Source of the DNA: Paenibacillus tundrae
Lineage (GTDB): Bacteria > Bacillota > Bacilli > Paenibacillales > Paenibacillaceae
Assembly (NCBI RefSeq): GCF_036884255.1
Contig: NZ_CP145605.1
Location: forward strand, 372,001 to 436,000
Reading direction: 5' to 3'
DNA length: 64,000 nt
A program made the position numbers and the translations under genes. Shown here piece by piece: positions 42,702 through 52,000 of the stretch. Under the pieces are notes generated by a model. It searched no databases and was not told the DNA's origin. It worked only from the letters and a program-made list of their open reading frames with translations. Each line of letters begins with the position of its first letter. Position 1 is the stretch's first letter.

Positions 42702-44003
42702 TTGAGTAAAATAGATGATGAAACGTACAAAGAAATGTCGAGGCTTGCTTATGAAGATCTAGAAGCTGGGGATGAATATGATACACTCCCTGGATGGAAG
42801 GTTCTTGAGGACACACATGGCAACGGTTATTCTGGCTTTGATGCGGTAACCTTCTATAACCCCGAGACAAGTGAGGCGGTTATTGCATACCGCGGTACAG
42901 AGGGAAGTGCTGGATGGGGTCGCAAAGGGCCTGACTTATTTGCTGATGCACAGATAGGTTTGCCAGAGCTCGGGAGAAAATTGGAGCAAAAGACAGACTT
43001 TACACCGGATTGGGTAACCGGAACCGTGCAGAAAGTGAAGGATGTTACCGGAGTAACCTATTTAGAGAATGCCAAGGGCAATGTTGATAAATTTGTAGAT
43101 AAACATCTGACTGTTCAGCCCAATCAAATGTACGAAGCAGAAGATTATGCGAAGGATATGCAAAATAAGCATAAGGATCTGAATTTCTCATTAACAGGAC
43201 ACTCACTCGGAGGCGGTAATGCCCAGTATGCGGCTGCCTACACGGGATTACAAGCGGTCACTTTTAGCGCACCGTCCGTCATCTCCAGCCTCACACCAGA
43301 GATGAAACGTAAAGCTGAAGAGGGTGGCTTTGATGGGCAGGTTACGAACTACGCTCATCCCGGTGATTTTGTGGCGAGTGGTTTCTTCGATGGATATGAT
43401 CGCCATGTTGGTTCAACGTACTATATCGATTCCAACTATAAAGGCATGAATAAGGGTAGTTTATTTGGATTTGGAGACATAAAGGAGAAGATCGACAATA
43501 CGTTTGGCGGAGAAAATTATCACGAGCTTGATCGATACAAATTCGATGGGAACGGATATATTGCTAACGATCTATATGATCCTGTTACTGGAGAAAAAAT
43601 CAATTACTCCCCGCGCCAGCCTTCCAACGTGTTGACCGATCTCGCCGGATTTATGCGTAATTTAGGTGTTCAGGCAAGTGGTCTCGCCAAAGGTATGGCA
43701 GGAGCGGTGGCGGCTTCCGGATTGATTCAGGTAACGCCGGAAGAACTAAAAAGCGTAGCAAGCCGCTGGAAGCAGAACGCGCAGCAGTGCAATTCGGAGC
43801 TGAATCAGATCAGACATCGAATGGCACAGTATCTGCATTCCAGCCGTAGTCGTAGGCTTGAACCGATTGTTACGCAGCTCGATGCTTCGATCAATGAGCT
43901 CAGCACATGGCATATGAAGCATACGAGCCAGTTCCTGAACTTTATTGATGAGAAGGCAGATGCCTTCCGGCAAGCGGATCAGACTCAGGTGAGTTTTAAA
44001 TAG
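42702..44003 (+). CDS. Lipase with C-terminal helical targeting domain, TslA-like type VII effector
   Basis: 433 aa. Residues 1-~300 are an alpha/beta-hydrolase (Mbeg1-like/lipase_3): AVIAYRGTEGS (oxyanion region), nucleophile Ser168 in TGHSLGGGNAQ, likely acid Asp222 (HPGDFVAS) and His274 (ENYHELDRY). Residues ~345-433 are alpha-helical (VTPEELKSVASRWKQNAQQ), resembling a WXG/LXG targeting bundle placed at the C-terminus. That reversed order is known for TslA. No signal peptide, as for ESX/Yuk substrates. TTG start 42702 follows AGGAGGAG. Secretion machinery is not in the window. Confidence 0.75.
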   Translation: MSKIDDETYKEMSRLAYEDLEAGDEYDTLPGWKVLEDTHGNGYSGFDAVTFYNPETSEAVIAYRGTEGSAGWGRKGPDLFADAQIGLPELGRKLEQKTDFTPDWVTGTVQKVKDVTGVTYLENAKGNVDKFVDKHLTVQPNQMYEAEDYAKDMQNKHKDLNFSLTGHSLGGGNAQYAAAYTGLQAVTFSAPSVISSLTPEMKRKAEEGGFDGQVTNYAHPGDFVASGFFDGYDRHVGSTYYIDSNYKGMNKGSLFGFGDIKEKIDNTFGGENYHELDRYKFDGNGYIANDLYDPVTGEKINYSPRQPSNVLTDLAGFMRNLGVQASGLAKGMAGAVAASGLIQVTPEELKSVASRWKQNAQQCNSELNQIRHRMAQYLHSSRSRRLEPIVTQLDASINELSTWHMKHTSQFLNFIDEKADAFRQADQTQVSFK

Positions 44004-44054
44004 GACAGGCGAATCCGCCAAACCTTGAAATTTACACAGGAGAGGTGAACATGA

Positions 44055-44327
44055 GTGAGCGGACAATTGCTGGTGGAATTAAATGACCTTCGAATTGCGG
44101 AAAAAGAACTGTCGCAACTGCTTGTCCGTCTGCAAGCCGACGAGCAAGAGGCGAGAGCGTTATATGCTCGTCTTAACGATTGGAAAGGCCAATCGGCAGA
44201 CTATACACGAGAGCAGATTGAGGCGTTCTTTGCAGGTCTATCCTCACGTATTCATTCGATTGAACAACAGAAGAGGACCTTGATTCAATATATCGAGATT
44301 ATGATTCAGACGGATCAGGAACGCTAA
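44055..44327 (+). CDS. WXG-type small helical protein, putative partner of the lipase
   Basis: 90 aa, two predicted long helices joined near LNDWKGQSADYT, where W-K-G at 43-45 is a WXG motif. This is the fold of WXG100 proteins and of the Lap/TlaA-TlaB partners that bind LXG-type effectors before export through the type VII system. GTG 44055 follows GGAGAGGTGAAC. It lies 51 bases after the lipase gene, same operon. Confidence 0.7.
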   Translation: MSGQLLVELNDLRIAEKELSQLLVRLQADEQEARALYARLNDWKGQSADYTREQIEAFFAGLSSRIHSIEQQKRTLIQYIEIMIQTDQER

Positions 44328-44344
44328 GGTGTGCAATGATAAAG

Positions 44345-44395
44345 AAAGGAACCGTTGGCATGTGGAGAACATCTCCAAGCCAACGGTTCCTTTGC
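44345..44395. terminator. Bidirectional terminator between the lipase operon and ycnI
   Basis: AAAGGAACCGTTGGC pairs exactly with GCCAACGGTTCCTTT. Confidence 0.9.
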
Positions 44396-44480
44396 GTTTA
44401 TCTTCTTATGCTACGCTCAATTCATGCTACTCTCAGAGAGCAACGTGCTAATTTGTAGCGGACTTTGTGATCAATCTAAA

Positions 44481-45275
44481 TTAGCGTTTTTTGCGGCGTG
44501 TTGCTAGAGCGATCCCCAGGAAAGACATGATCAATGCGAGAATGGATACAATCAAAGTTGCCTGTTGCAGCTTCAGTGTGCCTGGGTCTGTATCTGTATT
44601 GTTAGGTTCACCTGTCACTGTATCTGTCAGAGCATCCCCTAGTGTTGTATCATCGTCAGCTTTGGCGTCGTCGGCTGCATTAGCGTCACCAGTACCTGCT
44701 TCAGTGGACGTATCATCGTGTCCCTCGTTACCTGTAGCTGCACTGCCGTGGTGATCTCCACCTGCTGCGGCATTACCTGCTGCTGCCGGGTCTTCGCTGA
44801 TGGTTGTGATGCTGTGCGGCGTGCTGTCGCTCGGTTCACCCGTCCATTCTACGATGCTACCGTCGCTATAGTACTGGAAAGCGTCCCAAGCTACTTCAGT
44901 TTCAGCTTGTGGATTCTGAGCTACGAAGTTAAACTGTTGGAATTGTCCCGCCAGAATCCCTTCGTTATCTCCATCCACTTCCCATGTAATGGAAGTGACT
45001 TCATTGGAATCATTCTTCTCAGTAGTAATCTTCCAGCCTGCGAGTGGCTGATATTGTTTAAATGCTACGCCCTCTGGAACTTTCAGCGTAATTTTGGTTG
45101 TTGGCAGTTCCTTTTCGGATGGAATCTTAATCGTGTACGTCTGCCATGCACTCGTCTGAGCTACCGTAGGATTCACAGTAACGTGAGCGCTGGCGAATCC
45201 AGCGAACAGCATAAGTGCTGCAGCACTTGCGGATACAGTAGATATAAGTTTGGAAGTCCATGATGTTTTTTTCAA
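44481..45275 (-). CDS. ycnI: YcnI-like copper-binding membrane-anchored protein
   Basis: 264 aa. Signal peptide ends FASA, giving His at the mature N-terminus (HVTVNPTVAQTSAW), the copper ligand described for YcnI (DUF1775). Domain to ~150, then an Asp/Ala/Thr-rich linker with HHG, and a C-terminal membrane helix (ATLIVSILALIMSFLGIALA) ending RRKKR. Second gene of the ycnJ-ycnI unit, separated from ycnJ by 316 bases that hold a family B-like repeat. Confidence 0.88.
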   Translation of the reverse strand: MKKTSWTSKLISTVSASAAALMLFAGFASAHVTVNPTVAQTSAWQTYTIKIPSEKELPTTKITLKVPEGVAFKQYQPLAGWKITTEKNDSNEVTSITWEVDGDNEGILAGQFQQFNFVAQNPQAETEVAWDAFQYYSDGSIVEWTGEPSDSTPHSITTISEDPAAAGNAAAGGDHHGSAATGNEGHDDTSTEAGTGDANAADDAKADDDTTLGDALTDTVTGEPNNTDTDPGTLKLQQATLIVSILALIMSFLGIALATRRKKR

Positions 45276-45344
45276 AATAAATTACCCCTCTCAGTTCTTA
45301 TCATATATGCTTCAGTCTCATTTCAAAAAATAAGTGTTGGTGTT

Positions 45345-45565
45345 ATGCTAAGAGGCCGTTCCGCGTACGAATCGTTCTTACGATCGCTGTTATTCCCGGA
45401 TTTTCGGATTCCACTTTATAAGTGAAAATCCGGGAATAGGCATATGCTTTCGATGTAGCTTTCTTGCAGAAAGCTTTCAGGCGAGCGCTCCGCTTCTCCA
45501 GAATCAATTTCGTACCCTTCACTACTTTTTGCATTACACCCAAACTTAATTTTAAGATTGAGCTA
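45345..45565 (-). repeat. Divergent family B-like repeat between ycnJ and ycnI
   Basis: On the minus strand it shares GAGAAGCGGAGCG, the CTTTCTGCAAGAAAG hairpin, and ATAACAGCGATCGTAAG with the 35708 copy, in the same order. It also forms its own hairpin, with arms ATTCCCGGATTTTC and GAAAATCCGGGAAT. No clear terminal repeats. Fills the ycnJ/ycnI gap. Confidence 0.7.
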
Positions 45566-45591
45566 CGAATCAATTTGATTTCGTTAATATA

Positions 45592-47307
45592 CTATGGACT
45601 AGCGGTGTCGATTTCAAACTCTGCATCCAGCGCATCCAGGCTGCGTGTAAGAAGATGCACCTTAATATTCCAACGTCCTGGCATAGAGATATAATCCTCG
45701 GCCTTGTAGACGCCGGTGTCATTCTTCGGAATGGTAATCTCGTAAATACCCATGTCCATATCCAGGTGTGTCAGTGATAAGGTAACTTGCTCCAGATCAT
45801 TAACGATACTGCCATCTGCACGCTTAACACCAACTTCGAAGACATTCTCCCCTGTCACATTGGGGCTAACCTGAAGTGATATGCTTGTGCCATCATCGGT
45901 GGTCTGAACTTCGTTGAATGGGCCAACGGGTGCAGGCTGTCCAGGAGATAGGTGAGTTAACACAGCAGCCAGGGCAAGAACAATTGCTCCTGCTGCAAGT
46001 TCGGCTTTGAGACTGCCGGCGAGTCTATCGCCACTACCTGAACGAGCGAGTCGAGCATGACGCCAAGCGAAGGCGAGCATGACAATGAGCAATACAACTT
46101 TGGCAATCAGAACAAGACCATATCCTGTAGTGAACAACGACGTAAGTATAGGTGCCGGTAGAATAATAAGGCTGCTATATATCCCCGTAGCGACCAAGAG
46201 TGCAACAGCACCAACGCCCCAAGCAGTAAAGCGGCGAATAGCTGTCCAGTAGACATCTCCTCGTAGTTTCCGAGGCAGTTGATCCGTCAGCGGCGGCAGG
46301 CAGATCGCCATGGCCGTGAGGGCACCGATCCAGAATGCAGCCCCAATCAAGTGTACATAATCCATGGTAATTGCAAGCGCCCTTTGCTCCGCAGCTGCAG
46401 GGTGACCCGTCATTGCGTGCGTGAACAACCAGCCCAGCACGAGCAGCAGGGAGCCGTACGAAGACCAGATGCGAGCTCGCATGGATCGGTCTCGATCATA
46501 GCCAGATAGAATGGTGACTGCTAGCAACATGATGATGAGCATCTGTACGATCCAGATCAAGCCGAACGAAGTTAGCTTAAGTGCACTCCCGATCAGTGCC
46601 CAGCTCAGCTCGCTTAGGGATACACCAGATTCGTATAATGTACTTAGTGGCAGGCTAAGCAATGCAGCCACTGAAGCTGCGCCGTAACTAATCCACAATA
46701 GCTTGTGGCTTCCCGGAACATCCAGCGGTTCCCTTGCCATAGATGTAGGCATGATGCGGAACAGTAGAAAGGCGAGTGTGCCAAGAATCACAGACAAACC
46801 AAGGTATTGAACCCAATCTGTTAGGGATAGAATCCACTTAATCGGCCCATTGCTTTCACCAGCACCCGAAGTAAGATCCGCCAGTCCTGCAGGTGCTCCG
46901 GAAGGTTCTCCGATGTGGAATACATAGGCACCCTGGATGGGGTGACCATCTGCAGAGACGGCTTTCCAGTTGACGGCATACGTACCATTACCTAATCCAC
47001 TTTGGAGACCTGTCTCCATAATATGTGGTCGCGTAGCATCAATCCGTACATTTCCGTCATCCGCTCTTGTCCCGTCAGGCGCGGTTATTTTGATATCAAA
47101 AAAGGCAGTTTGCAAGGATTCGTTAAACTCCAAAGACAGAAGCTCTGGAGCAGTAACTAACAGCTCATTCTCTGCCGGAGAAGCCTTAACAATATAGGCA
47201 TGGGCAGACGCCCATTGCGGCATAACAAGACAGCAGATCAACATCAGGGCAACAACAATGGCCCAATGCCGTTTGCTTCGTTTCAGGGTAAAGCTTACTA
47301 AACTCAA
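45592..47307 (-). CDS. ycnJ: YcnJ-like copper transport protein (CopC-CopD fusion)
   Basis: 571 aa. Signal peptide ending ASAHA, CopC domain at ~35-130 (AYIVKASPAENELL, HPIQGAYVFHIG), eight or so membrane helices of the CopD domain (~155-455, with GHPAAAEQ), and a C-terminal outside domain like YtkA/FixH. Imports or handles copper in low-copper conditions in Bacillus subtilis. No ycnK repressor gene adjoins; instead a two-component system lies upstream. Confidence 0.9.
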   Translation of the reverse strand: MSLVSFTLKRSKRHWAIVVALMLICCLVMPQWASAHAYIVKASPAENELLVTAPELLSLEFNESLQTAFFDIKITAPDGTRADDGNVRIDATRPHIMETGLQSGLGNGTYAVNWKAVSADGHPIQGAYVFHIGEPSGAPAGLADLTSGAGESNGPIKWILSLTDWVQYLGLSVILGTLAFLLFRIMPTSMAREPLDVPGSHKLLWISYGAASVAALLSLPLSTLYESGVSLSELSWALIGSALKLTSFGLIWIVQMLIIMLLAVTILSGYDRDRSMRARIWSSYGSLLLVLGWLFTHAMTGHPAAAEQRALAITMDYVHLIGAAFWIGALTAMAICLPPLTDQLPRKLRGDVYWTAIRRFTAWGVGAVALLVATGIYSSLIILPAPILTSLFTTGYGLVLIAKVVLLIVMLAFAWRHARLARSGSGDRLAGSLKAELAAGAIVLALAAVLTHLSPGQPAPVGPFNEVQTTDDGTSISLQVSPNVTGENVFEVGVKRADGSIVNDLEQVTLSLTHLDMDMGIYEITIPKNDTGVYKAEDYISMPGRWNIKVHLLTRSLDALDAEFEIDTASP

Positions 47308-47358
47308 AAAATCATCACCCTCAGGTTATAGAATTGTAGTCCCTATGGTAGTTCTTTT

Positions 47359-47577
47359 AGAGGTTGTTCAAAAAGTCCGCTTTTGATTACGAAGGATGCG
47401 CGAGTGGCATCTCAGCGTCGAATCTGGGATTCAGCCGAAATAAGTCGAGGCTTACGAAGTTTGTTTCCTTCGGAAACAATGTAGTTGCTCACGTAGTTTT
47501 GCCTACGCTCCGCTACTCCATTTCTATCTTCATCCCACCTTCTTGGTACTGAAAACCGCTCTTTTTGAACACGCACT
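47359..47577 (-). repeat. Family A interspersed repeat, copy 3 (219 bp)
   Basis: Inverted relative to copy 1 and of equal length: begins AGAGGTTGTTCAAAAAG, ends CTTTTTGAACACGCACT, with internal hairpin TTGTTTCC-TTC-GGAAACAA. Lies just upstream of ycnJ, in its promoter region. Confidence 0.85.
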
Positions 47578-47716
47578 TTTGTTGCTTCGACAACAATCTA
47601 TACCATTATAACTTTGTCCAAAATGATGGCGTATGACTACATAGGGCTATAAAAAAATGATTTAATCCGTATAATTGTGACAAAAGCATGAATGCACTGT
47701 CATTGTAGTTTACAAC

Positions 47717-48373
47717 TTATTTTCGAAGTTTACGTCCAGCGATCCCGCTCTCTAACGCATAACGGGTCAATTGAACACGATTCTCCAATTGAAGCTTCTG
47801 CAAGATGTTCTTCAGATGGTTCTTCACAGTCTGTTCCGAAATCCCAAGCTGGTCAGCAATCTCCCGATTCGTGTAACCAGCAGATACCCATTGAAGAATC
47901 TCAAGTTCTCTTGCGGTGAGTGGGTTATCCGGAACATCTTCGCTACGAGGGGCAGGGAATTCCTGAAGGATGCGATAGGCGAGTTCCCTGCTCAGTGGAG
48001 CATCATCGGAGACGATGGCGTGCAAATATTCAAGCCAAGTAGAAGGAGATAGATTCTTCAGCAGATATCCTTGAGCCCCCTGTTTAAGTGCTTCGAATAG
48101 ATAAGTTACATCATCCGATACAGTAACCATAACGATAATGACATAAGGGAAGCGCATCTTAATCAGACGTGTGGCTTCCAGTCCATCCATATCAGGCATC
48201 TGTACATCCATGAGAATTAAATCAGGCATCCATTGCTCCGTCAGTGCCAAGGCTTCCTGTCCATTCGAAGCCGTGCCAATCACTTCGAATGTGGTATCTT
48301 CCGCCAAAATACTGCAGATTGCTTCACGCGCATGGGCATGATCATCAACAACCAACACACGTACATGTTCCAT
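47717..48373 (-). CDS. NarL-family response regulator
   Basis: 218 aa. Receiver with Asp56 (LILMDVQMPD) and VDDHA acidic pair; LuxR HTH LTARELEILQWVSAGYTNREIA and SEQTVKNHLKNIL. ATG 48373 has AAAGGAG upstream; the TTG at 48394 lies inside that ribosome site, so it is rejected. Separated by only 1 base from the kinase gene. Confidence 0.9.
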   Translation of the reverse strand: MEHVRVLVVDDHAHAREAICSILAEDTTFEVIGTASNGQEALALTEQWMPDLILMDVQMPDMDGLEATRLIKMRFPYVIIVMVTVSDDVTYLFEALKQGAQGYLLKNLSPSTWLEYLHAIVSDDAPLSRELAYRILQEFPAPRSEDVPDNPLTARELEILQWVSAGYTNREIADQLGISEQTVKNHLKNILQKLQLENRVQLTRYALESGIAGRKLRK

Positions 48374-48374
48374 G

Positions 48375-49205
48375 TTAGATATGCTCCTTTCCAATCGTCA
48401 TCCGAGTACACCCTGGCTCCGAATCCAGCGTCAAGAACCAGCCCATCTGAACGGCACGTTCCTTCGTAATGCGCAGACCGTATCGATCCTTAAGATGCAA
48501 CGGGTCTCCAAGGAATCCTTTGCCGTTATCCTGAATCTGTACATGCCACTGCCTTGAATCTCCGGTGGCTTGAATCTCAACCTTAGTAGCTTGAGCATGT
48601 TTGCGCACATTCATAAGTGCCTCCCGGATGCATGCGATCAACTCTACTTGTTCTTTTGGTGTGAAAAAGGAATCATCCAGCTCCCATGTAATCTGAGCGG
48701 TAGGCACTGTATCTCGAATGAGCGTTTCAATCTGCCCTCGGAGAGCGATACCTTCCGGAGCGGCATCTCGCACAGGCACATGTCGTAACTGAGCAATGGC
48801 TTGTCTAACGTAAGCGTTGACCTCATGTACCGTTTTGCGAATCTCCTGAATGTCTTGTTCATGACCGCTGCCTGCAAGACTTCGTTCTGCTTTGTCTGTC
48901 TTCACGGATAGAAGAAAGAGAGATTGCGCAATTCCATCATGGAGCTCGCGAGCTAGTTGATCTCGTGCTTCCAGTGCTGCCTTCGAGGCGCGCTCCTGCT
49001 CCAGAGCAGCTCTAGCACTTTCGAGCATGAGGAACAACCGACTGAGCAAGGTCACACTGACGAGATAGACAATGAGAGGCGTGAGCCAGTTCCCTGCATC
49101 CATGGAAAGATAGGGCATGAGAAACTGATGGCGTATGTATTCCCAGATCCCGACGGTGACCGTAGGAATCAGCAGGATCATCCATTTAATTTGTTTATAG
49201 GACAT
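48375..49205 (-). CDS. Membrane sensor histidine kinase (LiaS/DesK-like)
   Basis: 276 aa with start ATG 49205 (MSYKQIKWMILL); an upstream ATG at 49229 has its ribosome site AAAGGAG inside the extension, so the shorter form is preferred. Two membrane helices (~6-20 and ~40-60), coiled coil, His89 in LARELHDGIAQSLF, HATPase motifs MNVRKHAQ and DNGKGFLGD. No large external sensor, so it may sense the membrane itself. Partner of the following regulator. Confidence 0.85.
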   Translation of the reverse strand: MSYKQIKWMILLIPTVTVGIWEYIRHQFLMPYLSMDAGNWLTPLIVYLVSVTLLSRLFLMLESARAALEQERASKAALEARDQLARELHDGIAQSLFLLSVKTDKAERSLAGSGHEQDIQEIRKTVHEVNAYVRQAIAQLRHVPVRDAAPEGIALRGQIETLIRDTVPTAQITWELDDSFFTPKEQVELIACIREALMNVRKHAQATKVEIQATGDSRQWHVQIQDNGKGFLGDPLHLKDRYGLRITKERAVQMGWFLTLDSEPGCTRMTIGKEHI

Positions 49206-49493
49206 GAACGTAGTTAACTCCTTTGTCATAAATAGAACATCGTCTGACTACAGTATAACGCAAGCTTGTCTTAAGACCATAGCCTTCAAGGTTAAGAGGA
49301 TTTTGGGGTGGATGTGGGAGGATATAGAAGGATATCTAAGAACAACATGTGTTGAAATACTGTCAAGCGATGTGAGCCTGGATGTGAAGGGGTGAGCAGG
49401 TCTGTGTCCATTTTCCCTAATGGCGAAGGTCCTCTATACTTAATATAGAACGTTAATTCATGACAAACCATGTTAAGGAGTGGAAGCATCAAC

Positions 49494-49667
49494 ATGAATC
49501 AAGAGGTATTGGAACGTCGCAGTGAGTTGCTCAAGAAGAACATTCACCAAATGCTCGTTCAAGACAATCAGCACGGGATCAGTCGCCAGGATAACATGTT
49601 TTTGCAGCAGATGATTAAAGAGCTGCATCAGACTTCACATGAGCTGAATAACGCCCGTACGGAATAG
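49494..49667 (+). CDS. Small 57-aa protein, unknown
   Basis: MNQEVLERRSELLKKNIHQM... is highly charged and helical, without a signal peptide. ATG 49494 has AAGGAGTGG upstream; the frame to 49470 includes that site. Nothing recognisable. The rest of 49230-49493 shows no gene. Confidence 0.55.
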   Translation: MNQEVLERRSELLKKNIHQMLVQDNQHGISRQDNMFLQQMIKELHQTSHELNNARTE

Positions 49668-49790
49668 TTTCCGTATAATCTCGTACAATTTGGTACGATT
49701 CAAGTTCAGTAACTTGATCCGTAGAGTCTGCACTTGCAATTGAATAGAGCAGGCTAAGGTAAGATTTTATCCCCTACGAAAATGAAAATG

Positions 49791-49821
49791 GCGCTATCTC
49801 CGACTAGATCGGGGATAGCGC
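49791..49821 (-). terminator. Terminator after the GGDEF/HD-GYP gene
   Basis: GCGCTATC and GATAGCGC form the stem with CCGA/TCGG inside; T-rich ATTTTCATTTT follows on the minus strand. Confidence 0.8.
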
Positions 49822-49862
49822 TTTGGCGTTGTAGGACAAGTATACTTTTTGTCCTAAACATG

Positions 49863-51695
49863 CTAGAACAGCGGTTGCTGCTTGTTGCGTTTCTCAACAT
49901 AACGGATGAATAACTCCGCAAGCTCTGGATCGAATTGGGAGCCTGAGCAGCGACGTAGCTCATTGATCGCTTCAAGTAAGTTTTTCGTTTTCTGATATGG
50001 TCGCTCTGTAGTCATCGCGTCAAATGAATCAATAACCGTGAGCATACGGCATAATCGAGGGATCTCTTTTCCTTTTAACCCGTAAGGATATCCTTGTCCA
50101 TCATACCGCTCATGATGTAATTCAATATAAGGGATGAGATCATTGAAGCGTTCGTTCGTCATGACCATTTTTTTGCCCCAAGTAACATGTCCCTTGATGG
50201 TCTCCCATTCTTCACACGTGAGTGTATCCTTCTTGTTCAGAATAGACCACGGGATCTCAAGCTTACCAATATCATGGATCAGTGCTCCCAGCACAAACAG
50301 GCGTTTCTCCGCATTGTCCAGCTCCAGTATTTCACTCATGTCCAGAGCGTATTTGTACACCCTCTTCGAATGCTTGAAAGTATCGATATCCTTGTACCTG
50401 AAAAGATTAAGCTGCTGCTCAATATCACGTACATCCTGTACGAGATCGATCTCATGCTCCATACCTTCGTTAATACCATGGCGATGCACATTGTTTTTTC
50501 CTTGCTTTTTGGCATAATAGAGTGCTTTATCCGCCTGATCCACAAGCTGAGACTTGTTATACATATCCACCTGATAAGGAGCAACACCAGCAGAGAACGA
50601 AAGGCAGCCATGAGGGAATACCTCGACACCTTCAAACGGTGTATCGTTTAGCTGTTTGCGTAGCTTATTCATGAACGTATATGCCTCGTCCAGCTCCATA
50701 CCTGGCATGAGCAAGGTGAATTCTTCACCACCATATCGAAAAGCGGTAACAGCTGTGTTCTCCGTCCGTTGAATCAGAAATTCACCGAAAAAAGCGAGCA
50801 GGCTATCGCCTTGTAGATGACCGAATCGGTCATTATACTTTTTGAAATCATCGATATCGATAAGCCCAAGCGACAGTGGAGTTCCTAATCTACGAGCTTC
50901 ACTCAGTTCATTTTCTAGCATCGTCTCAAAATAACTGTGATTAAACAGCTTGGTGCGTTGATCCGTATTGGCTTTCTCCTCAATGCTCTGATACATCACG
51001 AATAGTTGCTTGAATGCGTGGGACAGCAGAATGCTCAGACTCAGGTAGAGAATTAGCCCCAGTACGCCGTTGTGTACAACGAGAATTGTCAGAACAAGGG
51101 CTAGAATCAACGTACACAGATAAACCAAGAGCGATTCGGTCACGAATGCACGCTTCATTTGTTGTAATGCATCTTTCGTGGAGAAGTGGAAGAACAGTCC
51201 CAGTGTCATTGTATTAATGATGAAGTAGGCAGCGAGTGCTGCAAAATAAGGCAATAAATTATACCCATTGATCTCTCCGGGCTGTCCACCTGTCCATTCG
51301 AATACGAAGGAGGCTCCAGCGATCATTAAAGTATATATACTGAAATTGACGACATGCTTCCACCAGGTTAACTTTCGCTCCTTAATCAAGAGGATCAGGG
51401 AAACGGGTAGTAATACCGATAGGCTGAACGCTCCACCAAACATGAAGATACAAGCAAGATACACAGAAGAGTCCATCGATTGTTGGTTGCCCTTAGGCGG
51501 GATCTGAAACGTGAAATAATCAAGGATTAACGCTGCACCTAACATGGTATACACCATGACCCATCCATCGGTGGACAAGTTAAGATAAGACCACTTATTC
51601 ATGTAGAGGAAAACACCGATGCCTGTGCAACTCAGCAAAATTACATATAAAAGGCTTCGGTCTGCTTTATGGATAAGGTTACGAATAAAGTTCAT
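49863..51695 (-). CDS. Membrane GGDEF plus HD-GYP protein (c-di-GMP turnover)
   Basis: 610 aa. About six or seven N-terminal membrane helices (to ~235), GGDEF domain ~245-400 with RYGGEEFTLL (intact active site, GGEEF) and DIDDFKKYNDRFGH, then HD-GYP ~430-600 with HDIGK, HHERYDGQGYPYGLKG. Both domains look complete, so synthesis and degradation of c-di-GMP are possible. Signal sensed by the membrane part unknown. Confidence 0.92.
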   Translation of the reverse strand: MNFIRNLIHKADRSLLYVILLSCTGIGVFLYMNKWSYLNLSTDGWVMVYTMLGAALILDYFTFQIPPKGNQQSMDSSVYLACIFMFGGAFSLSVLLPVSLILLIKERKLTWWKHVVNFSIYTLMIAGASFVFEWTGGQPGEINGYNLLPYFAALAAYFIINTMTLGLFFHFSTKDALQQMKRAFVTESLLVYLCTLILALVLTILVVHNGVLGLILYLSLSILLSHAFKQLFVMYQSIEEKANTDQRTKLFNHSYFETMLENELSEARRLGTPLSLGLIDIDDFKKYNDRFGHLQGDSLLAFFGEFLIQRTENTAVTAFRYGGEEFTLLMPGMELDEAYTFMNKLRKQLNDTPFEGVEVFPHGCLSFSAGVAPYQVDMYNKSQLVDQADKALYYAKKQGKNNVHRHGINEGMEHEIDLVQDVRDIEQQLNLFRYKDIDTFKHSKRVYKYALDMSEILELDNAEKRLFVLGALIHDIGKLEIPWSILNKKDTLTCEEWETIKGHVTWGKKMVMTNERFNDLIPYIELHHERYDGQGYPYGLKGKEIPRLCRMLTVIDSFDAMTTERPYQKTKNLLEAINELRRCSGSQFDPELAELFIRYVEKRNKQQPLF

Positions 51696-51849
51696 AAATA
51701 ATCTCCTGGTTAGGGCGTGTCTTACATCTCACTGAAGGAGTTCTAAGGCACGTCCTGGTTTAGTCTGCTCTTGATGTAAAAGAATAATAACATCTTATAC
51801 TATATCGATGTATAACATAACAAGTTGCTTACCAAAAATCCAGAAAGAA

Positions 51850-51874
51850 AAAACAGGCCGCAGGCAGCCTGTTT
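51850..51874 (-). terminator. Terminator of the DUF5317 operon
   Basis: AAACAGG pairs with CCTGTTT around a GC-rich loop; on the minus strand it is followed by TTTTTTCTTTCT. Confidence 0.75.
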
Positions 51875-51895
51875 AGTCAAGGTTGGTAGGCTCTA

Positions 51896-52000
51896 TTAGC
51901 CTCCCAACTTGTATCCCGAAGTTAATGCAACAACGACCGAAGCAACGATAATGGCGTTGATGACAAGGCGGGAATATTTAATGCCTTCGAATTTTTTCAT
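51896..52000 (-). CDS. 34-aa peptide translationally coupled to DUF5317 protein
   Basis: ORF MKKFEGIKYSRLVINAIIVA... ending SGYKLGG. Hydrophobic centre with basic N-terminus; small membrane or exported peptide. Its ATG overlaps the DUF5317 stop (ATGA), and GGGAGG lies 8 bases upstream. Too short for usual callers. Function unknown; signal peptide, or small membrane partner of DUF5317. Confidence 0.65.
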   Translation of the reverse strand: MKKFEGIKYSRLVINAIIVASVVVALTSGYKLGG

